Below, one piece after another: positions 55,467 to 63,350 of a stretch of 64,000 bases of DNA. The DNA lies in assembly GCF_002080455.1 (NCBI RefSeq), contig NZ_CP020555.1, forward strand, positions 4,793,501-4,857,500, in the 5' to 3' direction. The position numbers were made by a program, and so were the translations under genes. The notes beneath the pieces are model-generated. The model ran no database searches, had not been told where the DNA came from, and saw nothing but the letters and a program-made list of their open reading frames with translations. The stretch's first letter is position 1. Each line of letters starts with the position of its first letter. This DNA is from Streptomyces sp. Sge12. GTDB taxonomy: Bacteria > Actinomycetota > Actinomycetes > Streptomycetales > Streptomycetaceae.

Positions 55467-56006
55467 TCAGGCGGGTACGGTCGCCGATTCGGCCGGGGAG
55501 CAGCTGTGCATCGGCATCTCGGTCAGGCCGGGGAAGTAGACGTGCAGGCTGACCGCGCCGTCGAGGGTGTCGTTGACGACCTCGTGCGCCTGGCCGGGGG
55601 CGAGGACGCGCTGGGTGCCGGGGCGGTGGGTGAGCCGGCCGCGGGTGGTGTGCTCGGTGAGCTCGCCCTCCAGGACGGTCATGACGCCGGAGGAGGCGCC
55701 GTGGTCGTGCGGGCCGCTTCCCTGGCCGGGGACCCAGCTGAGCAGCCAGACCTCGTATCCGGGGCCGGTGCGCAGCCGGTGGTACCAGCGGGTGGTGGCG
55801 TCGTACCGGACGAGGTGCTCCCAGGAGGCGCGGTCCTCGGCGACGGAACGGGCCAGCCCGACGAACTCGGCGACGGTGGCCGGGTGTTCCCGGGCGGGCT
55901 GGAGCAGGTGCTGGACGGCGAGGATGTCGCCGGCGATCTGGAGGTCGCTCTCGACGGCCGCGGGAGCGGCGGAGGCGGCGGGGGTGGCGCTGTACGTGCT
56001 GTTCAT
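55467..56006 (-). CDS. cdo: Cysteine dioxygenase
   Basis: A 179-residue cupin from ATG 56006 (MNSTYSATPAASAAPAAVE). Active-site iron ligands are in WVPGQGSGPHDHGASSG (two His) and QAHEVVND (third His), and the catalytic Tyr-like RWYHRL region is present. It oxidises cysteine to cysteinesulfinate with O2 at a 3-His Fe(II) centre. A minus-strand cysteine-rich short ORF lies 89 nt upstream on the same strand, likely sensing cysteine supply. The gene may read on into fbiAB. Confidence 0.9.
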   Translation of the reverse strand: MNSTYSATPAASAAPAAVESDLQIAGDILAVQHLLQPAREHPATVAEFVGLARSVAEDRASWEHLVRYDATTRWYHRLRTGPGYEVWLLSWVPGQGSGPHDHGASSGVMTVLEGELTEHTTRGRLTHRPGTQRVLAPGQAHEVVNDTLDGAVSLHVYFPGLTEMPMHSCSPAESATVPA

Positions 56007-56094
56007 CGTGGGGGGTACCTCGACGGATGTCAGTCGTGCTGGCGGTTGCTGCGGGGGCGGGCCGGAGCTCTCGGGAGCCGGGGCTCCGCGGGCA

Positions 56095-56181
56095 TCAACA
56101 GCTGCAACAGCAACAGCGAACCTGGGCAGCGCACAGGAACCCACGAATGGGGGTCCGGGTGGCGGCTGCGGGCGCTGACAT
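56095..56181 (-). CDS. Predicted cysteine-sensing leader peptide upstream of cdo
   Basis: A 28-codon ORF, too short for usual gene calls. It starts ATG 56181 and ends TGA at 56097-56095; the last 12 residues are CAAQVRCCCCSC, with codons TGT TGC TGT TGC AGC TGT just before the stop. No ribosome site precedes it. TTGACA (56218-56213) ends 31 nt before the ATG, fitting a leaderless start. After the stop the RNA can form GGAGCC/GGCTCC stems before cdo at 56006. Poly-cysteine leader ORFs are known cysteine-responsive attenuators in mycobacteria. Confidence 0.75.
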   Translation of the reverse strand: MSAPAAATRTPIRGFLCAAQVRCCCCSC

Positions 56182-56212
56182 GGGAACAAGGAGAACGGTT
56201 CGGGGGCCTGAC

Positions 56213-56218
56213 TGTCAA
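56213..56218 (-). promoter_or_regulatory. -35 element of the cdo leader promoter
   Basis: Minus-strand TTGACA is a perfect sigma-70-type -35. The expected -10 window holds only TTCTCC, a weak match. A start 30 nt on would fall at the leader ATG. Confidence 0.45.
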
Positions 56219-56233
56219 CTCAATGTCCGGTTT

Positions 56234-56250
56234 GGTGTAAAAGTTTCACC
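56234..56250. promoter_or_regulatory. Imperfect palindrome upstream of cdo promoter
   Basis: GGTGTAAAAGTTTCACC: six of eight position pairs are complementary. It lies 16 nt upstream of the TTGACA -35 on the minus strand, a position for an activator or a repressor of cdo. Confidence 0.35.
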
Positions 56251-56531
56251 TCATCCGGTTACCGTGCCCGGAGAAAGGTTTGTGCAGGCCAAAGCAGGGG
56301 ATTGGCGCTGTGTCGAGGCTCAAACCTGAACCTCACATCCGTGACCTGAATGTGATCTGCGCCGCTTCTCCGACGTGATCGCAACCCTGTTCGGAGGTGG
56401 CGCGTGGAATACGGGTAAAGACGGCATCCCGTGGTGCCGGTGGCATGTGTCACGATTTTTGGCGATATGAACACTTACTGCATACGCTTGGTTCCGCAGA
56501 GTGAATAAGGGGCCCAATAGCAGATCTCGGC

Positions 56532-56561
56532 TTGACTGCCCCGGAGCCACGCACTTGTAAT
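56532..56561 (+). promoter_or_regulatory. whiB: Probable vegetative promoter of whiB
   Basis: TTGACT (56532-56537) and TGTAAT (56556-56561) are separated by 18 bp, a good match for the principal sigma factor. Transcription would start near 56568, about 67 nt before the whiB ATG. Confidence 0.55.
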
Positions 56562-56587
56562 TTCACTCGTGTCGTTACGTAGCAATC

Positions 56588-56604
56588 AGTGACGACATCG
56601 TCAC
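56588..56604. promoter_or_regulatory. BldD-box-like operator in the whiB leader
   Basis: AGTGA (56588-56592) and TCAC (56601-56604) are inverted half-sites separated by 8 bp, like the AGTGA...TCACC boxes bound by BldD with c-di-GMP. The box lies 30 nt before whiB and just after the predicted start of transcription, where binding would block elongation. whiB is a known BldD target in model Streptomyces. Confidence 0.65.
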
Positions 56605-56634
56605 GGGGACGCACAGACAGAGCGAGGGGCGCAC

Positions 56635-56898
56635 ATGACCGAGCTGTTTCAGGAACTGCTGGTCGAGGAGGCGGACGAAGAGCTCGGATGGCAGGAGCGC
56701 GCTCTCTGCGCCCAGACCGACCCCGAGTCCTTCTTTCCCGAGAAGGGCGGCTCCACCCGCGAGGCCAAGAAGGTCTGCCTCGCCTGCGAAGTCCGCTCCG
56801 AATGCCTTGAGTACGCACTCGCCAACGACGAGCGATTCGGCATCTGGGGCGGTCTGTCCGAGCGGGAACGCCGCCGCCTGAAAAAGGCCGCGGTCTGA
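56635..56898 (+). CDS. whiB: Sporulation regulator WhiB
   Basis: An 87-residue protein, ATG 56635 six nt after GAGGGG. The four iron-sulphur cysteines are C25, C48, C51 and C57 (CLACEVRSEC), followed by the GIWGG turn (69-73) and a basic C-terminal RERRRLKKAAV DNA-binding tail. The length and sequence match WhiB itself, not one of the other Wbl proteins. With WhiA it directs the switch from aerial growth to sporulation septation by acting with sigma HrdB. The upstream BldD-like box fits developmental repression. Monocistronic; terminator at 57021. Confidence 0.97.
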   Translation: MTELFQELLVEEADEELGWQERALCAQTDPESFFPEKGGSTREAKKVCLACEVRSECLEYALANDERFGIWGGLSERERRRLKKAAV

Positions 56899-56929
56899 AA
56901 CGGCCGACCCACCACCGGTCCGGCACCTA

Positions 56930-57020
56930 CCGCACATCGCACGACATATCGAAAGCACGACACCGCACGGCACACGGCACGACACGGCACAACACACGGC
57001 ATCGCACACGGCACGGCAAA
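56930..57020 (+). repeat. A/C-biased GCACACGGCAC repeats downstream of whiB
   Basis: A low-complexity stretch built of CACGGCAC, ACGACAC and CGCACACGGCAC variants; the plus strand has almost no T. It lies between the whiB stop and the terminator, so it would be in the whiB mRNA 3' end. It encodes nothing plausible. Confidence 0.65.
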
Positions 57021-57059
57021 CGGTCCGCCTCCTGCACCTTCCCCGCAGGAGGCGGACCG
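57021..57059. terminator. whiB terminator
   Basis: A perfect 15-bp stem (57021-57035 with 57045-57059) with a 9-nt loop, 122 nt after the whiB stop and 91 nt before the next gene. Confidence 0.8.
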
Positions 57060-57149
57060 CTGTCGTGGCAGCCGTTAGGGTGGGGCGCTGTCCAGCAGCC
57101 TCCGAGGGCACACCACCCCCGGACCCCCGGCCGGAGGGCCCGTACCGCG

Positions 57150-60100
57150 ATGTCCCTGCACAGCCAGTCGACGGCCTCCTACCAGGCCCCAGGCACACCC
57201 GAGTTCCCCCGGCACGTCGTCACCGCGGTCCTCGTCGCCCACGACGGCGCCCGCTGGCTGCCCCGGACGCTCGCCGGCCTCCTCGGCCAGGAACGCCCCG
57301 CGCAGAACCACATGGCCGCCGACACCGGCAGCGCCGACGAATCCGCGCGCCTGCTCACCGAAGCCCTCGGCGACGACCGCGTCCTGCACCTCGCCCGCCG
57401 CACCGGATTCGGCACCGCGGTCGACGAGGCCGCGCGCTCCGCGGGCACCCTGACCCCCGAGGACCTCCCGTACCTCAAGCGCCCCAGCGGCTGGGACCCC
57501 GTCAGCCGCACCTGGCGCGACGACGCGTACGACCTGCCCGACCTCCCCCACGGCGAACCCGTCCAGTGGCTCTGGCTCCTGCACGACGACAGCGCCCCCG
57601 AACCCGACGCCCTCACCGAACTGCTCCGCGTCGCCGAGGACAACCCCGACGCCGCCGTCATCGGCCCCAAACTGCGCGGCTGGTACGACAAGAAGCAGCT
57701 CCTCGAAGCCGGCGTCACCATCGCCCGCAGCGGCCGCCGCTGGACCGGCCTCGACCGCCGCGAACAGGACCAGGGCCAGCACGACCAGGTCCGCCCCGTC
57801 CTGTCCGTCTCCACCGCGGGCATGCTCGTCCGCCGCGACGTCTACGACGCCCTCGGCGGCTTCGACCGGCGCCTGCCCCTGATGCGCGACGACGTCGACC
57901 TGTGCTGGCGCGCCCAGAGCGCCGGCCACACCGTCCTCGTCGCCCCCGACGCCGTCCTGCGGCACGCCGAGGCAGCAGCCCGCGAACGCCGCACCGTCGA
58001 CTGCGCCGGACGCACCGCCGCCGGCCCGCACCGCGTCGACAAGGCCGGCGCCGTCTACACGATCCTCGCCAACAGCTCCGGCCGCGCCCTGCCCTACGTC
58101 CTGCTGCGCGTCCTGTTCGGCACCGTGCTGCGCACCCTCGCCTACCTCATCGGCAAGGCCCCCGGCCAGGCCGTCGACGAGTTCACCGGCCTGCTTGCCA
58201 CCCTGCTCCGGCCCGGCCGCGTCCTCGCCGCCCGCAAGGCCCGCCGCAGGCCCGCCGTCCCCGCCGCCGAACTGCGCCCGCTCTTCCCGCCGCCGGGAGC
58301 CTCCCTGCGGGCCAACGCCGAACAGCTCGCCGGCTACTTCGGCGCCGACCGCGACACCGACGCCGCCCCCGCCGGCCGCCACGGCGGCGGAAGCATCCTG
58401 AACGCCCCCGGCGAGGACGGCGACTACCTCCCCGAGGTCGAGCGCTTCGCCCGCCTCAAGCGGCTCGCCCGCAACCCCGCGCCCCTCCTCTTCGGCCTCC
58501 TCCTGGTCGTCTCCCTCGCCGCCTGCCGCGGCCTGATCGGCGGCGGCTCCCTGATGGGCGGCGCCCTGCTGCCCGCCCCCGACAGCGGCTCCGCGCTCTG
58601 GGGCGCCTACACCGGCGGCTGGCACGCCGTCGGCACCGGCTCCACCGCCCCCGCCCCGCCCTACCTGGCCGTCCTCGGCACCCTCGCCACCCTGCTGTTC
58701 GGCTCCACACAGGCCGCCCTGACCCTGCTGCTCGTCGGATCCGTCCCGCTCGCCGGCCTCACCGCCTACTTCGCCTCCCGGCCGCTCGTCACCTCCCGGC
58801 TGCTGCGCGCCTGGGCGGCCGTCGCCTACGCCTTCCTCCCCGCCGTGACCGGAGCCCTCGCCGGCGGCCGCCTCGGCACCGCCGTCCTCGCCGTCGTGCT
58901 CCCCCTCCTCGCCCGCTCCGCCGTCGCCGCCTTCGACCTCGCCGACGGCGCGCAGGCCACCGAGCGGCGGGGCGGCCGGCGCGCGGTGTGGACGTACACG
59001 CTCCTGCTCACCCTCACCACCGCCTTCACCCCCGTCGTATGGCCGCTCGCCGCCGTCCTCGGGACCGCCGCGCTGGTCCTGCGCCGCGCGCACTGGAAGG
59101 CGTACGGCCTGCGGCTGCTCGCCACCCTCGGCGTCCCGCTCGTCGTACTCGCCCCCTGGTCGCTGGGCCTGCTCACGCACCCCGGGCGCCTCCTCCAGGA
59201 GGCCGGACTGCCCTACGGAGCCGGCTCCGCCGACGCCCTCGGCCTGCTCACCGTCAGCCCCGGCGGCCCCGGCACCGGCGCGGCCCTGCTGCTCATCGGC
59301 ATCGTCCTCGCCGCCTTGGCCGCCCTGCTGCGCAGCGACCGCGCCTTCGCCGTCCGCACCGCCTGGGCCGCCGCCCTGGCCGCGCTGCTCCTGGCCGTCC
59401 TCGTCAACCGCAGCGCCTGGGCCGGCCCCGCCACCCTCGTCTACGGGGTCGCCCTGCTCGCGGCCGCCGCCCTCGGCGCCGACGGGGCCCGCGAACGCGT
59501 CGCCGCGCGCAGCTTCGGCTGGCGCCAGCCGCTGGCCGCCCTGATCGCCCTGGCCGCCGCCGCGGGCCCGCTGGTGGCCGCCGCCACCTGGATGCTCGCC
59601 GGCGCCGACGGCCCGCTCCAGCGCCGCGACCCCGTACAGGTCCCGGCCTTCGTCGCGGACGCGGGCGGCGACGACAACCAGACCCGCACCCTGATCCTCG
59701 ACCTGGACCCGCCCGCCCACGTCTCCTACAGCCTCGTCCGCGGCTCCGGCGGCCGGATCGGCGACGCGGAGGTCGCCGCCCGCACCGGCGCCGACGCCCG
59801 CCTCGACAAGGTCGTCTCCAACCTCGTGGCCGGCTCCGGCGCCGACCAGTCCAGCCAGCTCAGCGCCTTCGCGATCCGCTTCGTCATGTTCCGCCCCGGC
59901 GGCCCCGAGGAGATCCGCCGCGTCCTCGACGCCACCCCGGGCCTCAGCCGTCGCCACCAGCAGGACGGCACCGCCCTGTGGGGCGTCGAGCCCTGGCTGC
60001 CCCGCGCGGTGATCGTCTCCGGCAAGCCGGGCGAGGCCCCGATCCCGGTCGCGGCCGGTCCCGTCGAGGCCCACAGCAAGATCCCCTCCGGGGAGGCGGG

Positions 60101-60821
60101 CCGCGTCCTGCGCATCGCCGACCGCGCCGACGAGGGCTGGAAGGCCACCGTCGACGGCAAGCCCCTCAAGCCCAAGACCCTCGACGGCTGGGCGCAGGGC
60201 TTCGAACTGCCCGCCGACGGCGGCCGCCTCGACCTCGTCCACGAGGACTCCCTGCTGCGGACCGCCTGGTACTGGGCCCAGGGCCTGCTCGCCCTGGTCC
60301 TGCTGGTCATGGCCCTGCCCGGCCGCCGCGCACAGCTCGACGACGACCTGCCCGAGGAGGAGGCCGCGATCTTCGCGCAGCCCGGTCCGGGCGAGGCCGG
60401 CGAGGGCCGCCGGGCCCGCCGGCTGCGCGCCGAGGCCGAAGCGGCCCCCGCACCGGTGGAGACCGCCGCGGACGCCGACCCGTACGCGCAGATCCCCGCG
60501 CAGCCGGTGTACGGCGAGGACGCGTACGCGTACCAGGCCTACGGCGACCAGGGCGGATACGCGTACGAGGGGCAGCAGCCGGCCCCGTACGACCAGTACC
60601 CGCAGTACGACCAGCAGGGCCAGTACGACCAACAGGGCCAGTACGACCAACAGGGCCAACCGGTCTACGAGGTCCCGTACCCGCAGCAGCCGCAGCACCA
60701 GCCGGTCCAGGACCCGGACCAGCAGCAGTACGCCTACCCGTACGAGCCCTACCAGCCGTACGACCCCCACCACCCCCACGCACCGCACGACCCGCGTCCG
60801 GACGGGAGCCCCCAGCAGTGA
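57150..60821 (+). CDS. Very large membrane family 2 glycosyltransferase
   Basis: A 1223-residue protein from ATG 57150. The N-terminal GT2 domain (~20-310) has VTAVLVAHDGARWLPRTLAGLL, LLHDDSAPEPDAL (DxD-type), and MRDDVDLCWRAQSAGH. Then ~440-920 contains a dozen or more hydrophobic helices with Leu/Ala-rich loops, followed by an extracytoplasmic region, a TM near 1050 and a long acidic/Gln-rich tail with QYDQQG repeats. Comparable proteins flank whiB in streptomycetes. It probably glycosylates a lipid-linked envelope component. It overlaps the DUF5719 gene by 4 bp. Confidence 0.85.
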   Translation: MSLHSQSTASYQAPGTPEFPRHVVTAVLVAHDGARWLPRTLAGLLGQERPAQNHMAADTGSADESARLLTEALGDDRVLHLARRTGFGTAVDEAARSAGTLTPEDLPYLKRPSGWDPVSRTWRDDAYDLPDLPHGEPVQWLWLLHDDSAPEPDALTELLRVAEDNPDAAVIGPKLRGWYDKKQLLEAGVTIARSGRRWTGLDRREQDQGQHDQVRPVLSVSTAGMLVRRDVYDALGGFDRRLPLMRDDVDLCWRAQSAGHTVLVAPDAVLRHAEAAARERRTVDCAGRTAAGPHRVDKAGAVYTILANSSGRALPYVLLRVLFGTVLRTLAYLIGKAPGQAVDEFTGLLATLLRPGRVLAARKARRRPAVPAAELRPLFPPPGASLRANAEQLAGYFGADRDTDAAPAGRHGGGSILNAPGEDGDYLPEVERFARLKRLARNPAPLLFGLLLVVSLAACRGLIGGGSLMGGALLPAPDSGSALWGAYTGGWHAVGTGSTAPAPPYLAVLGTLATLLFGSTQAALTLLLVGSVPLAGLTAYFASRPLVTSRLLRAWAAVAYAFLPAVTGALAGGRLGTAVLAVVLPLLARSAVAAFDLADGAQATERRGGRRAVWTYTLLLTLTTAFTPVVWPLAAVLGTAALVLRRAHWKAYGLRLLATLGVPLVVLAPWSLGLLTHPGRLLQEAGLPYGAGSADALGLLTVSPGGPGTGAALLLIGIVLAALAALLRSDRAFAVRTAWAAALAALLLAVLVNRSAWAGPATLVYGVALLAAAALGADGARERVAARSFGWRQPLAALIALAAAAGPLVAAATWMLAGADGPLQRRDPVQVPAFVADAGGDDNQTRTLILDLDPPAHVSYSLVRGSGGRIGDAEVAARTGADARLDKVVSNLVAGSGADQSSQLSAFAIRFVMFRPGGPEEIRRVLDATPGLSRRHQQDGTALWGVEPWLPRAVIVSGKPGEAPIPVAAGPVEAHSKIPSGEAGRVLRIADRADEGWKATVDGKPLKPKTLDGWAQGFELPADGGRLDLVHEDSLLRTAWYWAQGLLALVLLVMALPGRRAQLDDDLPEEEAAIFAQPGPGEAGEGRRARRLRAEAEAAPAPVETAADADPYAQIPAQPVYGEDAYAYQAYGDQGGYAYEGQQPAPYDQYPQYDQQGQYDQQGQYDQQGQPVYEVPYPQQPQHQPVQDPDQQQYAYPYEPYQPYDPHHPHAPHDPRPDGSPQQ
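60603..60656 (+). repeat. 18-bp coding repeat (QYDQQG)
   Basis: Three near-identical 18-bp units (60603, 60621, 60639) encode QYDQQG in the disordered tail of the glycosyltransferase. Confidence 0.8.
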
Positions 60822-62296
60822 AGCAGCGCGCACCCCTGACGCTGGCGGCGGTGACCGCGGCCCTCGCCGCCATCACCGGCGTCGCCGCCCTCACCGCGCC
60901 CCCCGCCGACGGACGGGCGGCCGACGGCAAGGCCGCGGCCCGGATGCCGGTGGAGCGGTCCCTGCTGGTGTGCCCGGGGCCCAGCTCCTCGGACATCGCC
61001 GAGACGACGTACACGTCCTTCACCCCCGGCGCCCCCACCGGGGAGGGCAAGGGCTCGGCCCGGCTGCTCGGTGCGACCAAGGACGCCAAACCGGTGCTGG
61101 AGCCCAAGGAGCCGGGCAAGCCCGTCGGGGCCACCGCCAGCGGCGCCGACGCGCCCGCCCTCACCGGCAGCGCGGACGGCGTCCTCGCCCCCGGCTGGAC
61201 CGCCCAGCTGACCACCAAGGTCTCGGTCGGCCGGACCCGCGGCGTCCTCGGCGCCGGCTGCACGGCACCCGGCACCGACTTCTGGTTCCCCGCCGTGAGC
61301 ACGGCCAAGGGGCGCGAGGACTACGTCCACCTCACCAACCCCGACGACGCCGCGGCCATCGTCGACATCAAGCTCTTCGGACCCGACGGACCGGCCAAGC
61401 CCGACGCCGGCGCCAGCGAGAGCATCCGGGTCGACCCCAAGTCCTCCAAGACCGTGCTGCTGTCGTCCCTCGTCCCGGGCGCCCAGCTCGCGGACGCCAC
61501 CGCCCATGTGACGACCCGTGCGGGCCGCGTGGGCGCATCCGTGCAGGTCGGGGAGGAGCAGGTGGGCTCCGACTGGCTGGCCGCCTCCGCCGACCCGGCG
61601 GGCTCGGTCGTCCTGCCCGGCATCCCGGCGGACGCCGCCTCCGTACGGCTGGTCGTCTTCGCACCGGGCGAGGAGGACGCCGACCTGAAGGTGCGGCTGG
61701 CCGGACCGGGCGGCGCGATCAGCCCGGCGGGCAACGAGCAGGTGCACGTCAAGGCCGGGATGACGGCGGCCGTCGATCTGGGCGACGTGACCCGCGGCGA
61801 GCCCGGCTCACTGCTGCTGACCCCCGCCGACCCCAAGAAGTCCGCCCCGGTCGTCGCGGCGCTCCGGGTGGTCCGCGGCAGCGGAGCCAAGCAGGAGATC
61901 GGCTTCATCCCCGCGACCGGACCGGTCGGCACCCGGGCCACCGTGGCCGACAACCGGCCCGAGGAGAACACGACCCTGCTGTCCCTCACCGCACCGGCCG
62001 CCGACGCGAAGGTCAAGGTGACCGCCTCGCCGGGCACCGGCGGCGGCGAACCGGCCTCCCAGGAGGTCACCGTCAAGGCGGGCACCACCCAGACGCTGAC
62101 CCTGGCCCCGGCCGGCGGCAAGGGCGCCTACGCCCTCACCGTCGAGACCCTCTCGGGCGGCCCGGTCCACGCGGCCCGCACCCTGTCCCTCCCGCACGAG
62201 GGCATCGCGATGTTCACCGTCCAGGGGTTCTCGGACGACCACTCCACGGTGTCGGTCCCCAAGGCCGCCCAGGACCTCTCGGTCCTGACCCGATGA
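60818..62296 (+). CDS. DUF5719 family secreted protein
   Basis: A 492-residue protein from GTG 60818 (4-bp overlap). An N-terminal hydrophobic stretch (~5-27) acts as signal or anchor. The mature part is beta-rich with repeating modules such as FWFPAVSTAKGREDYVHLTNPDDAAAIVDIKLFGPDG and VVLPGIPADAASVRLVVFAPGEEDADLKV, with two Cys (LLVCPG, GAGCTAPG) likely disulphide-linked. This matches the DUF5719 actinobacterial family. Its strict coupling to the giant glycosyltransferase implies a shared complex, perhaps as the external partner. Function unknown. Confidence 0.8.
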   Translation: MKQRAPLTLAAVTAALAAITGVAALTAPPADGRAADGKAAARMPVERSLLVCPGPSSSDIAETTYTSFTPGAPTGEGKGSARLLGATKDAKPVLEPKEPGKPVGATASGADAPALTGSADGVLAPGWTAQLTTKVSVGRTRGVLGAGCTAPGTDFWFPAVSTAKGREDYVHLTNPDDAAAIVDIKLFGPDGPAKPDAGASESIRVDPKSSKTVLLSSLVPGAQLADATAHVTTRAGRVGASVQVGEEQVGSDWLAASADPAGSVVLPGIPADAASVRLVVFAPGEEDADLKVRLAGPGGAISPAGNEQVHVKAGMTAAVDLGDVTRGEPGSLLLTPADPKKSAPVVAALRVVRGSGAKQEIGFIPATGPVGTRATVADNRPEENTTLLSLTAPAADAKVKVTASPGTGGGEPASQEVTVKAGTTQTLTLAPAGGKGAYALTVETLSGGPVHAARTLSLPHEGIAMFTVQGFSDDHSTVSVPKAAQDLSVLTR

Positions 62297-62311
62297 CCGG
62301 ATGACGCAACG

Positions 62312-62348
62312 CCCCCGGTACGGCGGCTAGTCCTGGCCGTACCGGGGG
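62312..62348. terminator. Bidirectional terminator overlapping the peptidase 3' end
   Basis: A 12-bp stem (62312-62323 with 62337-62348) with a 13-nt loop. It lies just after the DUF5719 stop and its right arm is inside the last codons of the convergent metallopeptidase-like gene. Confidence 0.7.
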
Positions 62349-62806
62349 TCCACCGTCTCCGGCGAGAGCCCCAGCAGCTCCGCGACCTGCTCCACCACGA
62401 TCTCGTGGACCAGCATCGCCTTCTCGTCCCGCGTCTTGGTACGGATCTCCACCGGCCGCCGGAACACCACGATCCGGGCCGGCCGCCCCTCGCGGGACTC
62501 CGACACCGCGCCCAGCGGCACCGCCTCGTCGTTCCAGCCGCCGTCCGCGCCACCCGGCGGGCCGGGCACGTCACCGATCAGGAACTCCACGTCGGCCAGC
62601 TGCGGCCAGCGCCGCTCCAGCCGCTCCACGGAGTCCCGTACGAGGTCCCCGAACAGCTCCGACCGGCTCGCGGACAGCGGCACCTGAGGAGGGGCCACCG
62701 GACCGCGCATCCCGCGCCCGTGCCGGTCGCGCCGACGCAGGCGCGGCTCGGCTGCGGCCCCCGCGGGGGGCTCGGCGGGGCAGGGAGGAAGAGGGGTGTC
62801 CGTCAC
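62327..62806 (-). CDS. Zincin-type metallopeptidase family protein with incomplete active site
   Basis: A 159-residue protein from GTG 62806. After a Pro/Arg-rich start (~1-45), the Zincin_1-type core has LVRDSVERLERRWPQLADVEFLIGDVP, RIVVFRRPVEIRTKTRDEKAMLVHEIVVEQVAELLGLS. The place of HExxH reads HEIVVEQ: His and Glu remain, but the second His is Val. The family's usual zinc site therefore looks incomplete. It may be a conserved non-catalytic member. Small, soluble, no signal peptide. Divergent from the DUF3499 gene. Confidence 0.75.
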   Translation of the reverse strand: MTDTPLPPCPAEPPAGAAAEPRLRRRDRHGRGMRGPVAPPQVPLSASRSELFGDLVRDSVERLERRWPQLADVEFLIGDVPGPPGGADGGWNDEAVPLGAVSESREGRPARIVVFRRPVEIRTKTRDEKAMLVHEIVVEQVAELLGLSPETVDPRYGQD

Positions 62807-62896
62807 CCCCGCAGGGTAGCCCCGAGCACGACACGGGGGAGTGAGCGGCGGTGGAGTCGTCGCGGCCCGGTCAAGAGTGCGGTACCGTCCAACGTC

Positions 62897-63271
62897 GTGA
62901 GCCTTGTACGTCGCTGTTCGCGCACTGCGTGCGGCCGCCCTGCCGTCGCGACACTGACGTACGTCTACGCCGATTCGACCGCAGTTCTCGGCCCGCTCGC
63001 CACCTACGCCGAACCCCACTGCTACGACCTGTGCGCCGAGCACTCCGAGCGCCTGACCGCCCCACGGGGCTGGGACGTCGTGCGCCTGTCCGACGGCTCC
63101 GGTCCCTCCCGCCCCAGCGGCGACGACCTCGAAGCCCTGGCCAACGCAGTACGCGAAGCCGCCCGCCCGCCGGGGCGCGCGGCCGAGGCCGGGGGCTCCG
63201 AACGGGGCGGCCAGTCCACCGGCGAGACCCGTCGCGGCCACCTGCGCGTCCTGAGATCGCCCGATTCCTGA
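62897..63271 (+). CDS. DUF3499 family small Cys-rich protein
   Basis: A 124-residue protein from GTG 62897 (VSLVRRCSRTACGRPAVATL). Conserved CSRTACG and HCYDLCAEH put four Cys and two His in a zinc-ribbon-like array; TYVYADSTAVLGPL lies between. The C-terminal third is Arg/Gly-rich and disordered. DUF3499 is restricted to actinobacteria and commonly neighbours whiB and manB; function is unknown. No ribosome site precedes the GTG, suggesting a leaderless mRNA. Confidence 0.8.
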   Translation: MSLVRRCSRTACGRPAVATLTYVYADSTAVLGPLATYAEPHCYDLCAEHSERLTAPRGWDVVRLSDGSGPSRPSGDDLEALANAVREAARPPGRAAEAGGSERGGQSTGETRRGHLRVLRSPDS

Positions 63272-63350
63272 CGCCCCCACGGTCTGAAGAGCTGCTCCCG
63301 GTTCAGGGTAGGTTTTGCTGAACCGCACAGGACCTTCAGGAGGGCAGGCA

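Larger units (their letters stand above)
56182..56634. other. Divergent regulatory region between cdo leader and whiB
   Basis: About 450 bp with no other gene. It includes the cdo promoter near 56213, an imperfect palindrome at 56234-56250, an AT-rich section with GTGTCACG near 56447, and the whiB promoter and BldD-box-like site. Open frames here lack ribosome sites and coding bias. Confidence 0.6.

Noticed and set aside
56030..56218. A 62-codon minus-strand ORF with a Leu run (SLLLLQLL) upstream of cdo
   Set aside because: It covers the same DNA as the poly-Cys leader in another frame; the Leu run comes from the same TGTTGC repeats. The Cys frame fits the enzyme downstream, starts at the expected transcription start and ends right after the run.
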